A stretch of DNA of 64,000 nt from Bacillus_BD oryzisoli (GTDB lineage Bacteria; Bacillota; Bacilli; Bacillales; Cytobacillaceae), in contig NZ_CP137640.1 of NCBI RefSeq assembly GCF_036670025.1, positions 1,708,001 through 1,772,000 on the forward strand. The letters are read 5' to 3'. Positions 9,275 through 17,424 of this stretch are shown here, in pieces; positions within the stretch are counted from its first letter, which is position 1, and each line of letters starts with the position of its first letter. Position numbers and translations under genes: made by a program. Under the pieces are notes generated by a model. It had not been told where the DNA came from. It worked only from the letters and a program-made list of their open reading frames with translations, and did not search any database.

Positions 9275-10213
9275 ATGTCTGGTTCTAGAACCATTTCAGA
9301 AGCTGTTATGACAAGCGAAGATGACAGCATAAAAGCAAAGATACCAGAGACAACTGCATGGAAGGATTTTCTCGCACTAATAAAGATTGGTATAGTCAAT
9401 TCGAATTTAATTACAACTTTTACTGGCATATGGCTTGCACTTACAGTGACTGATAAACGATTCTTTGATAATCTGGACATGATATTTTTTGCATTATTAG
9501 GTTCAGCGCTTATCATGGCAGGGTCCTGCACTCTTAATAACTACATAGATCGTGATATTGACCATTTGATGGAGAGAACAAAAGCAAGACCAACTGTAAC
9601 AGGGAAAATGAATCCGATAAAGGTTGCCTTAATAGGATTGCTATTTATTTTATTTGGATTATTGTTACTTCTGTGCACGACCGTTTCAGCGGCTGTTATT
9701 GGCTTGGTAGGGGTTTTCAGCTACGTTGTTGTTTATTCGATGTGGTCCAAGCGTAAGCATGTATCAAATACAGTAGTAGGCAGTGTTTCCGGTGCAGTAC
9801 CGCCGTTAATTGGCTGGGCTGCGGTTGATCCAAATCTTGACATCATGGCATGGATGTTATTTCTGATTATGTTTGCGTGGCAGCCGCCTCATTTTTATGC
9901 CTTGGCAATGAGACGTGTGGAAGAATATCGAGCAGCGAGTATTCCAATGCTTCCAGTTATAAAGGGATTCAAAGAAACTAAACGGCATATCTATTTATGG
10001 GTGATTGCTTTGTTACCGCTTCCGTTTTTTATGACTGAATTAGGAATACCATTTGTTGTATTAGCAACTGTGTTAAATGTTGGCTGGATTATAACAGGAA
10101 TATATGCCAATCGGTTTAAGAATGATATGAAGTGGGCAAAATTAATGTTTGTGTATTCATTACAATATTTAACCATTATGTTTGTTTCGATGGTTATTGT
10201 GACATTTATATAG
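9275..10213 (+). CDS. ctaB: Protoheme IX farnesyltransferase (heme O synthase) CtaB
   Basis: Membrane prenyltransferase that adds a farnesyl group to protoheme IX, giving heme O, the substrate of CtaA. It is an UbiA-family protein: the Asp-rich motif NNYIDRDIDHLMERTKARP near residue 88 and the second cytoplasmic motif YSMWSKRKH are visible, with several hydrophobic helices. ATG at 9275 has GGGGAGG upstream. At 312 residues it is slightly longer than B. subtilis CtaB, from a polar N-terminal extension. It heads the cta cluster, with a hairpin separating it from ctaC. Confidence 0.94.
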   Translation: MSGSRTISEAVMTSEDDSIKAKIPETTAWKDFLALIKIGIVNSNLITTFTGIWLALTVTDKRFFDNLDMIFFALLGSALIMAGSCTLNNYIDRDIDHLMERTKARPTVTGKMNPIKVALIGLLFILFGLLLLLCTTVSAAVIGLVGVFSYVVVYSMWSKRKHVSNTVVGSVSGAVPPLIGWAAVDPNLDIMAWMLFLIMFAWQPPHFYALAMRRVEEYRAASIPMLPVIKGFKETKRHIYLWVIALLPLPFFMTELGIPFVVLATVLNVGWIITGIYANRFKNDMKWAKLMFVYSLQYLTIMFVSMVIVTFI

Positions 10214-10283
10214 TCTTATAACAAATGAAAACCTAGTACATCATTTCTTTATTGATGACACATACATCATGAATTTCAAAAAA

Positions 10284-10323
10284 GGGCGTCACTCAGGAAA
10301 AGGGGATGAGTGGCGTTTCCTTT
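10284..10323 (+). terminator. Hairpin between ctaB and ctaC
   Basis: An 11-bp stem with G-U pairs (10285-10295 with 10307-10317) is followed by TTTCCTTT. It could be an attenuator or partial terminator separating ctaB from ctaCDEF. The T run is interrupted, so strength is uncertain. Confidence 0.5.
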
Positions 10324-10443
10324 AGGATTTGGTAGGAAATTCTTTCTTCTAATGGAAAAAACAAGACAGAAAGAATTTATCCATATTTTTATAGCACTAT
10401 TTAATGTAAGAAATTTTTCACGAAAGAGGGGTATGTATACGCT

Positions 10444-11502
10444 ATGAAGAGGCTATCAAAATGGCGTCTAATTCCGTTATTGTCGGTACTGGCGCTTGTG
10501 CTTTCAGGTTGTGGTGAGCCGTTTCTATCCACACTGCAACCAGCAGGGGAAGTTGCAGAAAAACAGTATAATCTAATGTTATTAAGTACTGCAATTATGG
10601 TGGGAGTTATTGTTGTTGTTGTCCTAATTTTCTTATTGGTGATTTTGAAATTTAGACGTAAAGATGACAGAATTCCAAAGCAAGTCGAGGGAAGTCATAA
10701 ATTAGAAATCATGTGGACTACTATTCCGATTATCTTGCTATTGATCTTGGCTGTTCCTACAGTTGCTGCAACATTTCACCTTGGTGATGTTGATGAAATG
10801 GACAAGAAAGATACAGATGCGCTTGTCGTAAATGTCCGTGCAAATCTGTATTGGTGGGAGTTTGAATATCCAAACGACAAAATTGTTACTAGTCAAGAGT
10901 TAGTCGTACCAACAGATGAAAAAGTATATTTTAATTTAAAGGCTTCAGATGTAAAGCATGCATTTTGGATTCCGGCAGCCGGAGGAAAAATGGATACGAA
11001 TACAGATAATGTGAACAAGTTCTGGCTGGAATTTGACAGTCAAAAGGCTGAGGAAGCGAAAAATATTTTTTATGGAAAATGTGCAGAACTTTGTGGTCCT
11101 TCACATGCATTAATGGACTTTAAAGTGAAGGCGGTTTCGCGGGCAGAATTTGACGCATGGGTTAAGGATATGCAAAGTGTAACAGAGCCAAAACAAGCGA
11201 CAACTGATCTAGCACAGCAAGGTCAAGAAATCTATAACAACAGCTGTATTGGCTGTCACGCTGTCACACCTTCAAATGCTACACCTGAAGCTGCAAGGAT
11301 GGCACCGAACTTAACAAACTTTGGGGATCGTACAAAAATCGCCGGTATTCTTGATCATAATGAAGAAAACCTTAAGAAGTGGATTCAAGATCCCGAGAGT
11401 ATTAAGCCAGGAAATAAAATGACTGGTGCCTATGGCAAGTTGTCAGATCAAGAGCTTGATGCATTGACTGAATATTTGATGAGTTTGAAAATTCAGGATT
11501 AA
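10444..11502 (+). CDS. ctaC: Cytochrome c oxidase subunit II with fused cytochrome c (CtaC)
   Basis: Electron-entry subunit of the caa3 terminal oxidase. A lipoprotein signal ends in LSGC (lipobox Cys23), followed by two membrane helices and the extracytoplasmic CuA domain with ligands in CAELCGPSHALM (Cys213, Cys217, His221, Met224). A fused C-terminal cytochrome c domain carries CIGCH (Cys268, Cys271, His272), with the probable axial Met in GNKMTGAYG. The fusion defines the caa3 type that takes electrons from cytochrome c. First gene of the ctaCDEF operon. Confidence 0.96.
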   Translation: MKRLSKWRLIPLLSVLALVLSGCGEPFLSTLQPAGEVAEKQYNLMLLSTAIMVGVIVVVVLIFLLVILKFRRKDDRIPKQVEGSHKLEIMWTTIPIILLLILAVPTVAATFHLGDVDEMDKKDTDALVVNVRANLYWWEFEYPNDKIVTSQELVVPTDEKVYFNLKASDVKHAFWIPAAGGKMDTNTDNVNKFWLEFDSQKAEEAKNIFYGKCAELCGPSHALMDFKVKAVSRAEFDAWVKDMQSVTEPKQATTDLAQQGQEIYNNSCIGCHAVTPSNATPEAARMAPNLTNFGDRTKIAGILDHNEENLKKWIQDPESIKPGNKMTGAYGKLSDQELDALTEYLMSLKIQD

Positions 11503-11536
11503 TTTGAAATAGAACGTGTTAAGGGGAGGTAAAACT

Positions 11537-13429
11537 GTGAGTAGCTACGCTCAGAAACAAGGGGTAGGAGCCTTTTTATGGGACTATTTAACAACTGTCG
11601 ACCATAAAAAAATCGCACACCTTTATTTTATTGCCGGTGCACTGTTTTTCGTTATCGGTGGTCTAGAAGCTATGATGATTCGTATCCAGCTTATGGAGCC
11701 AAATAACGATTTTGTCAGTGCTGGATTATTTAATGAAATTATTACGATGCATGGAACAACAATGATTTTTCTTGCGGCAACACCATTATTATTTGCCTTT
11801 ATGAATGCGATTGTACCGCTTCAAATTGGTGCCCGTGATGTTGCATTTCCATTTATAAACTCATTGGGATTTTGGCTGTTTCTTTTTGGCGGTATCTTTT
11901 TAAATCTTTCTTGGTTCCTTGGCGGGGCACCTGATGCAGGCTGGACGTCATATGCATCATTGTCACTTGAATCACCGGGACATGGGATTGATTTTTATAC
12001 GATTGGCTTACAAATATCTGGATTTGGTACATTGATGTCAGGGATTAACTTCCTTGTAACGATCATCAATATGAGAGCTCCTGGTATGACATTTATGAGG
12101 ATGCCTCTGTTCACTTGGACTACGTTTGTGGCATCAACACTTATTGTGTTTGCTTTCACTCCGCTTGCAGTCGGTTTATTCTTATTAACATTTGACCGCT
12201 TGTTTGGAGCTAATTTCTTTGATGTAGCCGGTGGCGGTAATACGATCATTTATGAACATATTTTCTGGATCTTTGGTCACCCAGAGGTTTATATTTTAAT
12301 ATTACCTGCTTTTGGAATTTTCTCTGAAATTTTCGCGACCTTTTCAAGGAAACGTTTGTTTGGTTATTCATCAATGGTTTTTGCAACTGTTTTAATTGGA
12401 TTCTTCGGATTCATGGTATGGGCTCACCATATGTTTACAACTGGTCTCGGGCCGATTGCAAATGCGATATTTGCAGTTGCAACAATGGCAATCGCCGTGC
12501 CGACTGGTATTAAAATCTTTAACTGGCTTTTTACGATGTGGGGCGGAAGTGTTAAATTTACAACACCGATGTTGTATGCTGTTGCTTTTATCCCATCGTT
12601 CGTAATGGGTGGTGTAACAGGTGTCATGCAGGCTGCAGCACCGCTTGATTATCAGCTGCATGATAGTTACTTTATTGTTGCCCATTTCCACTATGTAATT
12701 GTCGGCGGGGTTGTTTTAGCGTTATTAGCTGGAACGCATTTCTATTGGCCTAAAATGTTCGGTACAATGCTGAATGAAAAATTAGGTAAAGTATCATTTT
12801 GGTTATTCTTAATTGGTTTCCATTTAACATTCTTTATTCAACATTTCCTTGGTTTAATGGGTATGCCTAGACGTGTATTTACATTCCTTCCAAACCAAGG
12901 CTGGGAAACGGCTAACTTAATCAGTTCAATCGGTGCATTCGTTATGGCGGCTGCCGTTATTATTTTAGTAATTAACGTTATTGCCACAGTGGTTAAGAAT
13001 GAAAAGGTTGGTAATGATCCTTGGGAAGATGGACGTACGTTAGAGTGGGCAATTGCTTCTCCGCCGCCATTTTATAATTTTAAACAAACACCGCTTGTAC
13101 GTGGTTTGGATCCATATTGGATTGAAAAAATGGATGGTAAAAAGAATTTAACACCAGCAGAGCCGCTTGGAGATATTCATATGCCAAATTCATCTTTTAC
13201 ACCATTTATGATCAGCTTTGGTTTGTTTATTGCAGCATTTGGTGCAATGTACCAGTACGACATCAAAACAGATGATGTTTTTGCTAATCCAGCTGCGATC
13301 GGTGTCTTTATTGCCGGCTTGGCAATTACCTTTGGATCCATGATGTTCCGCTCTACAAAGGATGATCATGGTTACCATATTCATAAAGAAGACTTAATTG
13401 ATGATCTGGATAAAGGGGGGAAGGCATAA
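11537..13429 (+). CDS. ctaD: Cytochrome c oxidase subunit I CtaD
   Basis: Catalytic heme-copper subunit that reduces O2 to water and pumps protons. Seen: TMHGTTMIFL with a heme-a His, FGHPEVYILILPAFG with the CuB His and the cross-linked Tyr of the K channel, WAHHMFTTG with two CuB His, and VAHFHYVIVGG with heme ligands. The GTG at 11537 has AGGGGAGGT upstream; an in-frame GTG at 11516 precedes that site and is rejected. Length is 630 residues. Its stop codon overlaps the ctaE start by one base. Confidence 0.96.
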   Translation: MSSYAQKQGVGAFLWDYLTTVDHKKIAHLYFIAGALFFVIGGLEAMMIRIQLMEPNNDFVSAGLFNEIITMHGTTMIFLAATPLLFAFMNAIVPLQIGARDVAFPFINSLGFWLFLFGGIFLNLSWFLGGAPDAGWTSYASLSLESPGHGIDFYTIGLQISGFGTLMSGINFLVTIINMRAPGMTFMRMPLFTWTTFVASTLIVFAFTPLAVGLFLLTFDRLFGANFFDVAGGGNTIIYEHIFWIFGHPEVYILILPAFGIFSEIFATFSRKRLFGYSSMVFATVLIGFFGFMVWAHHMFTTGLGPIANAIFAVATMAIAVPTGIKIFNWLFTMWGGSVKFTTPMLYAVAFIPSFVMGGVTGVMQAAAPLDYQLHDSYFIVAHFHYVIVGGVVLALLAGTHFYWPKMFGTMLNEKLGKVSFWLFLIGFHLTFFIQHFLGLMGMPRRVFTFLPNQGWETANLISSIGAFVMAAAVIILVINVIATVVKNEKVGNDPWEDGRTLEWAIASPPPFYNFKQTPLVRGLDPYWIEKMDGKKNLTPAEPLGDIHMPNSSFTPFMISFGLFIAAFGAMYQYDIKTDDVFANPAAIGVFIAGLAITFGSMMFRSTKDDHGYHIHKEDLIDDLDKGGKA

Positions 13430-14058
13430 TGCAACTGGAGGAAAAATGGACAGCTGAAACATGGCCGGCTTCACCTGAGAGACAAACCCTTGAAGCGAAG
13501 AATAAATTTACTGGTTTTTGGATATTCTTAGGGGGCGAGACCGTACTTTTTGCCACCCTGTTTGCAACATATCTTGCATTAAAGGATAAGGTGCCTAGTA
13601 CTGAGCATGCATTGGCAAAAGATATGTTTGAGTTACCCTTAGTATTTGCTACAACGATGATTCTATTAACAAGTTCTTTAACAAGTGTATACGCTATGTA
13701 CCATATGAAGAACTTTCAGTTTAAAAAAATGATGCTGTGGTTAGGAGTTACCGTTCTTTTAGGAGCATCCTTTCTTACTCTTGAAATTTATGAGTTTAAT
13801 CATTATGTACATGAATTTCATCATACATTTACCAGCAGTGCTTTTGGATCAGCTTTCTATACGCTTACAGGCTTCCATGGGGCCCACGTTGCCTTTGGTC
13901 TGTGCTGGATTTTGACATTAATGATCAGAAATGCAAAACGTGGATTAAACCTTTACAATGCTCCAAAATTTTATACAGCCAGTCTTTATTGGCACTTCAT
14001 TGACGTTGTATGGGTGTTTATCTTCACAGTTGTATATTTAATGGGAATGGTGGGATAA
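13429..14058 (+). CDS. ctaE: Cytochrome c oxidase subunit III CtaE
   Basis: Membrane subunit of the caa3 oxidase with five or so hydrophobic helices; it stabilises subunit I. Seen: FWIFLGGETVLFATLFATY near residue 28, the TGFHGAHVAFG motif and the C-terminal YWHFIDVVWVFIFTVVYL signature of subunit III. The start overlaps the ctaD stop (TAATG), indicating translational coupling. Length 209 residues is typical for the short Bacillus form. Confidence 0.95.
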   Translation: MQLEEKWTAETWPASPERQTLEAKNKFTGFWIFLGGETVLFATLFATYLALKDKVPSTEHALAKDMFELPLVFATTMILLTSSLTSVYAMYHMKNFQFKKMMLWLGVTVLLGASFLTLEIYEFNHYVHEFHHTFTSSAFGSAFYTLTGFHGAHVAFGLCWILTLMIRNAKRGLNLYNAPKFYTASLYWHFIDVVWVFIFTVVYLMGMVG

Positions 14059-14062
14059 TCTG

Positions 14063-14395
14063 ATGAGCAATGAACAACTAAACTCAGTTAACCCTAATGA
14101 TATCAAGTATCGTCGTAAAAAGAATGCGGAGGAAATGAAGCATCAGGTCATTACATTTGCCCTTATGATTTTCCTTACGCTCGTTTCATTTGTTGCTGTT
14201 GGATACGATGGTTTTAGCAGTTGGTTTACAATTCCATTTATTCTATTGCTTGCCGGTGTTCAGGTAGCTTATCAGCTTTATTATTTTATGCATATGAGCC
14301 ACAAGGGTCATGAGATGCCGGCGCTGTTTATGTTTAGCGGTGTATTTGTCGCCCTCATTACTGTGATTGCGTTCATGACAATTATTTGGTGGTAA
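14063..14395 (+). CDS. ctaF: Cytochrome c oxidase subunit IV CtaF
   Basis: Small membrane subunit of the caa3 oxidase, 110 residues with three hydrophobic helices and the YQLYYFMHMSHK segment typical of bacterial subunit IV. It starts 4 nt after ctaE and ends the ctaCDEF unit at a strong terminator. Its function in the complex is accessory and is inferred from the family. Confidence 0.92.
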   Translation: MSNEQLNSVNPNDIKYRRKKNAEEMKHQVITFALMIFLTLVSFVAVGYDGFSSWFTIPFILLLAGVQVAYQLYYFMHMSHKGHEMPALFMFSGVFVALITVIAFMTIIWW

Positions 14396-14400
14396 TACTA

Positions 14401-14435
14401 AAAAGGAAATCAGCTTGGCTGATTTCCTTTTTATA
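14401..14435 (+). terminator. Terminator after ctaF
   Basis: A 14-bp perfect stem (14401-14414 with 14418-14431), a 3-nt loop and a T-rich tail. Confidence 0.9.
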
Positions 14436-14556
14436 CATTTTCAATAAGCGACAATATTTGAGTGTGTATTATTAAAATAGTATAATTAGTGTTAATAGTT
14501 TGAATATGGGTAAGCAAATTATGTTCATCCATCCTTATAAAAAGAGGTGAAAGATT

Positions 14557-15459
14557 TTGTCGCTTGATATTTTCGGTTTTAGGGCTTTATGGAGTCCATT
14601 TTTCTTTATATTTGTGCTATTAGTAACGGCTGGTTATTTTTTATTAACAACAAAATATAACCATGTGTTTAAAGAGAGTAAACCACTTACGAAATCACAG
14701 ACGATCCTTTTCGTGCTGGTAATGGTATTGATTTACTTTGTTAAAGGGTCTCCACTTGACTTAATGGGACATTTAATGTTCTATGCCCATATGATTCAAA
14801 TGTCTGTATTATTATTTATTATTCCGCCAATACTTATCACGGCAATACCCGTTTGGCTTTGGGAGAAAATATTGTCAATGCCTATTATAAAGACTGTTTT
14901 TGCGTTTTTTACGAGACCGATTATAGCACTTGTTCTTTTTAATGTTACGTTTTCTTTATACCATATTCCGTTCATTTTCGATCTGATCAAAACAACGATG
15001 CTGCTTCATGAAACATACACAGGTCTATTATTTTTGTTAGCCCTCTTTATGTGGTGGCCACTTGTTAATAAAATTGATAAAAACCGTAGTATTGTTGGCT
15101 TAAAGAAGGTTGCCTATATCTTTGCCAGCGGTGCATTGATACTACCTGCTTGTGCCTTGATTATATTTAATGATAGTCCCATGTATGCAGCATATTCTGA
15201 TCCAAAGCTATGGGCAAAAGCGTTAACGCTTTGTGTCCCACAGTCAACATTAGCTTCGTTAGATTTAAGCGGTCCGGAAATGTTTACTTCGTTATCGCTT
15301 GTTCATGACCAGCAGCTTGGTGGTGTGTTGATGAAAATTATTCAAGAAATAGTCTATGGTATTGTTTTGGCACGTGTATTCTTTGAATGGTATCAAAAAG
15401 ATCAAGAGGAAACAGATGCAGAGAAGTTAAAGGCGTATCACCCACAGCCTGTTGAATGA
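14557..15459 (+). CDS. ctaG: Cytochrome c oxidase assembly factor CtaG
   Basis: Polytopic membrane protein of the caa3_CtaG family, needed in B. subtilis for an active caa3 oxidase, probably in copper delivery to the CuB site (family knowledge). Seen: repeated hydrophobic helices, conserved His in GHLMFYAHMIQMSVL, and a C-terminal LVHDQQLGGVLMKIIQE motif typical of the family. The start is TTG at 14557, with GAGGTGA upstream. It is separated from ctaF by a terminator, so it probably has its own promoter. Confidence 0.92.
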   Translation: MSLDIFGFRALWSPFFFIFVLLVTAGYFLLTTKYNHVFKESKPLTKSQTILFVLVMVLIYFVKGSPLDLMGHLMFYAHMIQMSVLLFIIPPILITAIPVWLWEKILSMPIIKTVFAFFTRPIIALVLFNVTFSLYHIPFIFDLIKTTMLLHETYTGLLFLLALFMWWPLVNKIDKNRSIVGLKKVAYIFASGALILPACALIIFNDSPMYAAYSDPKLWAKALTLCVPQSTLASLDLSGPEMFTSLSLVHDQQLGGVLMKIIQEIVYGIVLARVFFEWYQKDQEETDAEKLKAYHPQPVE

Positions 15460-15472
15460 GATTTTTTATTTT

Positions 15473-15503
15473 AGGTGCTGCTCAATAAGGAGAGCACCTT
15501 TTT
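15473..15503 (+). terminator. Terminator after ctaG
   Basis: Stem AGGTGCT (15473-15479) with AGCACCT (15493-15499) followed by five T. Confidence 0.75.
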
Positions 15504-15685
15504 AATACAGTCAAGTAAATTCATCACTAATATATAGATAAAACACTAATAAATTAGTAATGTTTCGTGAACGAATTCTGATTATTATTGAAAAATACTT
15601 CCTGCTCGACTAAAATAATAGATAAATAGAAGTAACTGACACATACATATACAGTAAATCTAAAAAGTCGAGAGGACGTTACTAT

Positions 15686-16153
15686 ATGGAATATTCATTG
15701 CCAATTTTACCTACAATTAGTACCTCATTTATTGTGCTCAGTGCAATAATGGTTGCTATTGGCTGGAATCTAATACGAAAACGGAAAATTGATGCCCATC
15801 GAAAGGCTATGTTATGGGCTGCTATTTTCGCGATTGTGTTTTTCTTGATTTATGCAAGCAGAACGATTTTTGTTGGTAATACTAGCTTTGGCGGGCCGGA
15901 CCACCTGAAAATTTACTATACGATTTTTTTAGTTTTTCATATTACTTTGGCAACAGTTGGAGCTGTAATGGGAATCATATCAATTATTACGGGGTTGAAA
16001 AATAATCTTGCAAAGCATCGAAAATTAGGACCAGTCACAAGTATAATTTGGTTTTTTACCGCAATTACAGGTGTTGCCGTATATTTATTACTTTACGTTT
16101 TTTACCATGGCGGGGAAACAACCTCTGTTATTAAAGCCATATTAGGTTTTTAA
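15686..16153 (+). CDS. DUF420 family membrane protein (YozB-like)
   Basis: A 155-residue integral membrane protein with about four hydrophobic helices and a conserved RKIDAHRKAM motif plus internal His residues, matching the DUF420 family (B. subtilis YozB type). The function is not established; members often sit near cytochrome oxidase genes, and here it follows ctaG. ATG at 15686 has AGAGGA upstream. A 180-nt gap from ctaG and a private terminator suggest a separate transcript. Confidence 0.8.
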   Translation: MEYSLPILPTISTSFIVLSAIMVAIGWNLIRKRKIDAHRKAMLWAAIFAIVFFLIYASRTIFVGNTSFGGPDHLKIYYTIFLVFHITLATVGAVMGIISIITGLKNNLAKHRKLGPVTSIIWFFTAITGVAVYLLLYVFYHGGETTSVIKAILGF

Positions 16154-16158
16154 TTATG

Positions 16159-16183
16159 CACCGCAAGCATTGCGGTGTTTTTT
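16159..16183 (+). terminator. Terminator after the DUF420 gene
   Basis: Stem CACCGCAA (16159-16166) with TTGCGGTG (16170-16177) followed by six T. Confidence 0.85.
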
Positions 16184-16185
16184 GT

Positions 16186-16218
16186 AATAAAAAAGGCGCT
16201 AAATGATGCGCCTTTTCG
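16186..16218 (-). terminator. Terminator of ylbA
   Basis: Stem AAAAGGCGC (16191-16199) with GCGCCTTTT (16208-16216). Read on the minus strand it is followed by a T run, fitting the 3' end of ylbA. Confidence 0.75.
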
Positions 16219-16249
16219 TAATTAACAGTGTAATATTAGGGTATTTATC

Positions 16250-16609
16250 TTACTTGGCAAAATGAGCGATTTCTGATTTGAGCTCCGTTAAAATCTTTTC
16301 ACATTGGGCTGCTAATGATTTTGGGAAACTTTCCCCTTCGCCATACTCAACTCCGTGTGGATAATAATACTTTCCTAGTAATGGAGTCATAAGTTGAATA
16401 AGAGCTTTGCCTGCACCAACGTCACCTTCTACTGCATATCCCTGAATACGTAAATAAAAGATGCCTTCTTTTAATTCAAATTTTCGATCGTATGTAACTC
16501 TTTCATAATCCCATTGTCCTTCTCGAACTAAGCCATATTCAAGCATACAATCATCTAAACGGCTTAATTCAGCTTTCAACCCTGTGAAACCTTTGTTTTC
16601 AAACTTCAT
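16250..16609 (-). CDS. ylbA: YugN-like family protein YlbA
   Basis: A 119-residue soluble protein of the YugN-like family; function unknown. Features include LDDCMLEYGLVREGQWDYERVTYDRKF and a predicted compact alpha/beta fold. ATG at 16609 lies behind GGAGGGG on the minus strand. An upstream in-frame TTG at 16624 is inside that ribosome binding site and is rejected. The length agrees with B. subtilis YlbA. It is divergent from ylbB and marks the start of the ylb cluster. Confidence 0.82.
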   Translation of the reverse strand: MKFENKGFTGLKAELSRLDDCMLEYGLVREGQWDYERVTYDRKFELKEGIFYLRIQGYAVEGDVGAGKALIQLMTPLLGKYYYPHGVEYGEGESFPKSLAAQCEKILTELKSEIAHFAK

Positions 16610-16755
16610 TTTTGTCCCCTCCAAGCAAAACGTTATTGTCGAAAAATTATCGTATTGTTTCCAAAAATCTAATTATACTCAAATTTAATAATAGTGCAAA
16701 AAAGGCTAAGTTTCAATCGGTTATCGTGAGGAAATTTAGATTTTGCATAATAAAT

Positions 16756-16808
16756 AATGATGAGGAAAGACTAACAAATGGTTAGTCACTTAATTTTTCA
16801 TCATCATT
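16756..16808. repeat. Nested inverted repeats upstream of ylbB
   Basis: GACTAAC/GTTAGTC (16769-16775 with 16781-16787) is nested inside AATGATGA/TCATCATT (16756-16763 with 16801-16808). It lies just before the ylbB ribosome binding site. It could be an operator or a leader hairpin. Confidence 0.5.
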
Positions 16809-16834
16809 AAATATAAAATTGGAGGGAACATGAA

Positions 16835-17266
16835 ATGGAAAAAATTCGTGAAATTATGACCGATGATATTGAATGCTGTTCTTTATTAGATAATATGTAT
16901 GAAGTGGCGTTAAAAATGAAGGAATTAAATGTTGGGGCCATTCCAATTGTGGATCAGGAAAAGCTTGTTGGGATGATTACGGACAGAGATATAGCGGTTC
17001 GTGGTGTGGCTGAAAAGAACCCTGGCTCTACAAAGGTTGAAAAAATAATGAGTGATCAACTAGTTACAGTAACTCCTGATACATCCTCAAAAGAAGCGGC
17101 AAAATTGATGGCTGATCATCAAATCCGCCGTTTGCCTGTTGTAGAAGGCGATAAGCTTGTTGGTATTGTGAGTCTTGGTGATTTTGCCATCCGAAAATTA
17201 ACGGATGAACAAGCAGGTCAGGCTCTTTCAGATATTTCGGAACAAACAAATCATATCCAACATTAA
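16835..17266 (+). CDS. ylbB: Two-CBS-domain protein YlbB
   Basis: A 143-residue protein made of two tandem CBS domains (about 1-65 and 70-135), with the typical VGMITDRDIAVRG and LVGIVSLGDFAIRK ends that bind adenine nucleotides in this family. There is no attached catalytic domain, so it is probably a small regulatory sensor; the ligand and partner are unknown. ATG at 16835 has GGAGGG at 8 nt. Flanked by a private upstream inverted repeat and a downstream terminator, it is likely monocistronic. Confidence 0.88.
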   Translation: MEKIREIMTDDIECCSLLDNMYEVALKMKELNVGAIPIVDQEKLVGMITDRDIAVRGVAEKNPGSTKVEKIMSDQLVTVTPDTSSKEAAKLMADHQIRRLPVVEGDKLVGIVSLGDFAIRKLTDEQAGQALSDISEQTNHIQH

Positions 17267-17289
17267 GGTGCCTGCGGGTACCTTTTTTA
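17263..17289 (+). terminator. Terminator after ylbB
   Basis: Stem AAGGTGCC (17265-17272) with GGTACCTT (17277-17284), one G-U pair, followed by six T. The stem overlaps the stop codon. Confidence 0.75.
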
Positions 17290-17341
17290 GCATATTGTGA
17301 ATAGGAAATATTTTATCGAAATCTCTAGACTATTATAATAA

Positions 17342-17368
17342 TTTACACTTTCTTTATAATGCTATAAT
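17342..17368 (+). promoter_or_regulatory. Candidate promoter of ylbC
   Basis: TTTACA (17342-17347) and a perfect TATAAT (17363-17368) are separated by 15 bp. The spacer is short for sigma-A. The palindrome AAGCGAACGCTT lies downstream at 17408-17419. Confidence 0.35.
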
Positions 17369-17424
17369 CGCATTAAGTATTTACAGATTTATTATATAAT
17401 ATAATATAAGCGAACGCTTCCGCT

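Noticed and set aside
12392..12691. Long antisense and alternative frames inside ctaD
   Set aside because: They overlap a strongly conserved gene in full and lack ribosome sites; the same holds for the antisense frames in ftsZ, pycA and murB.
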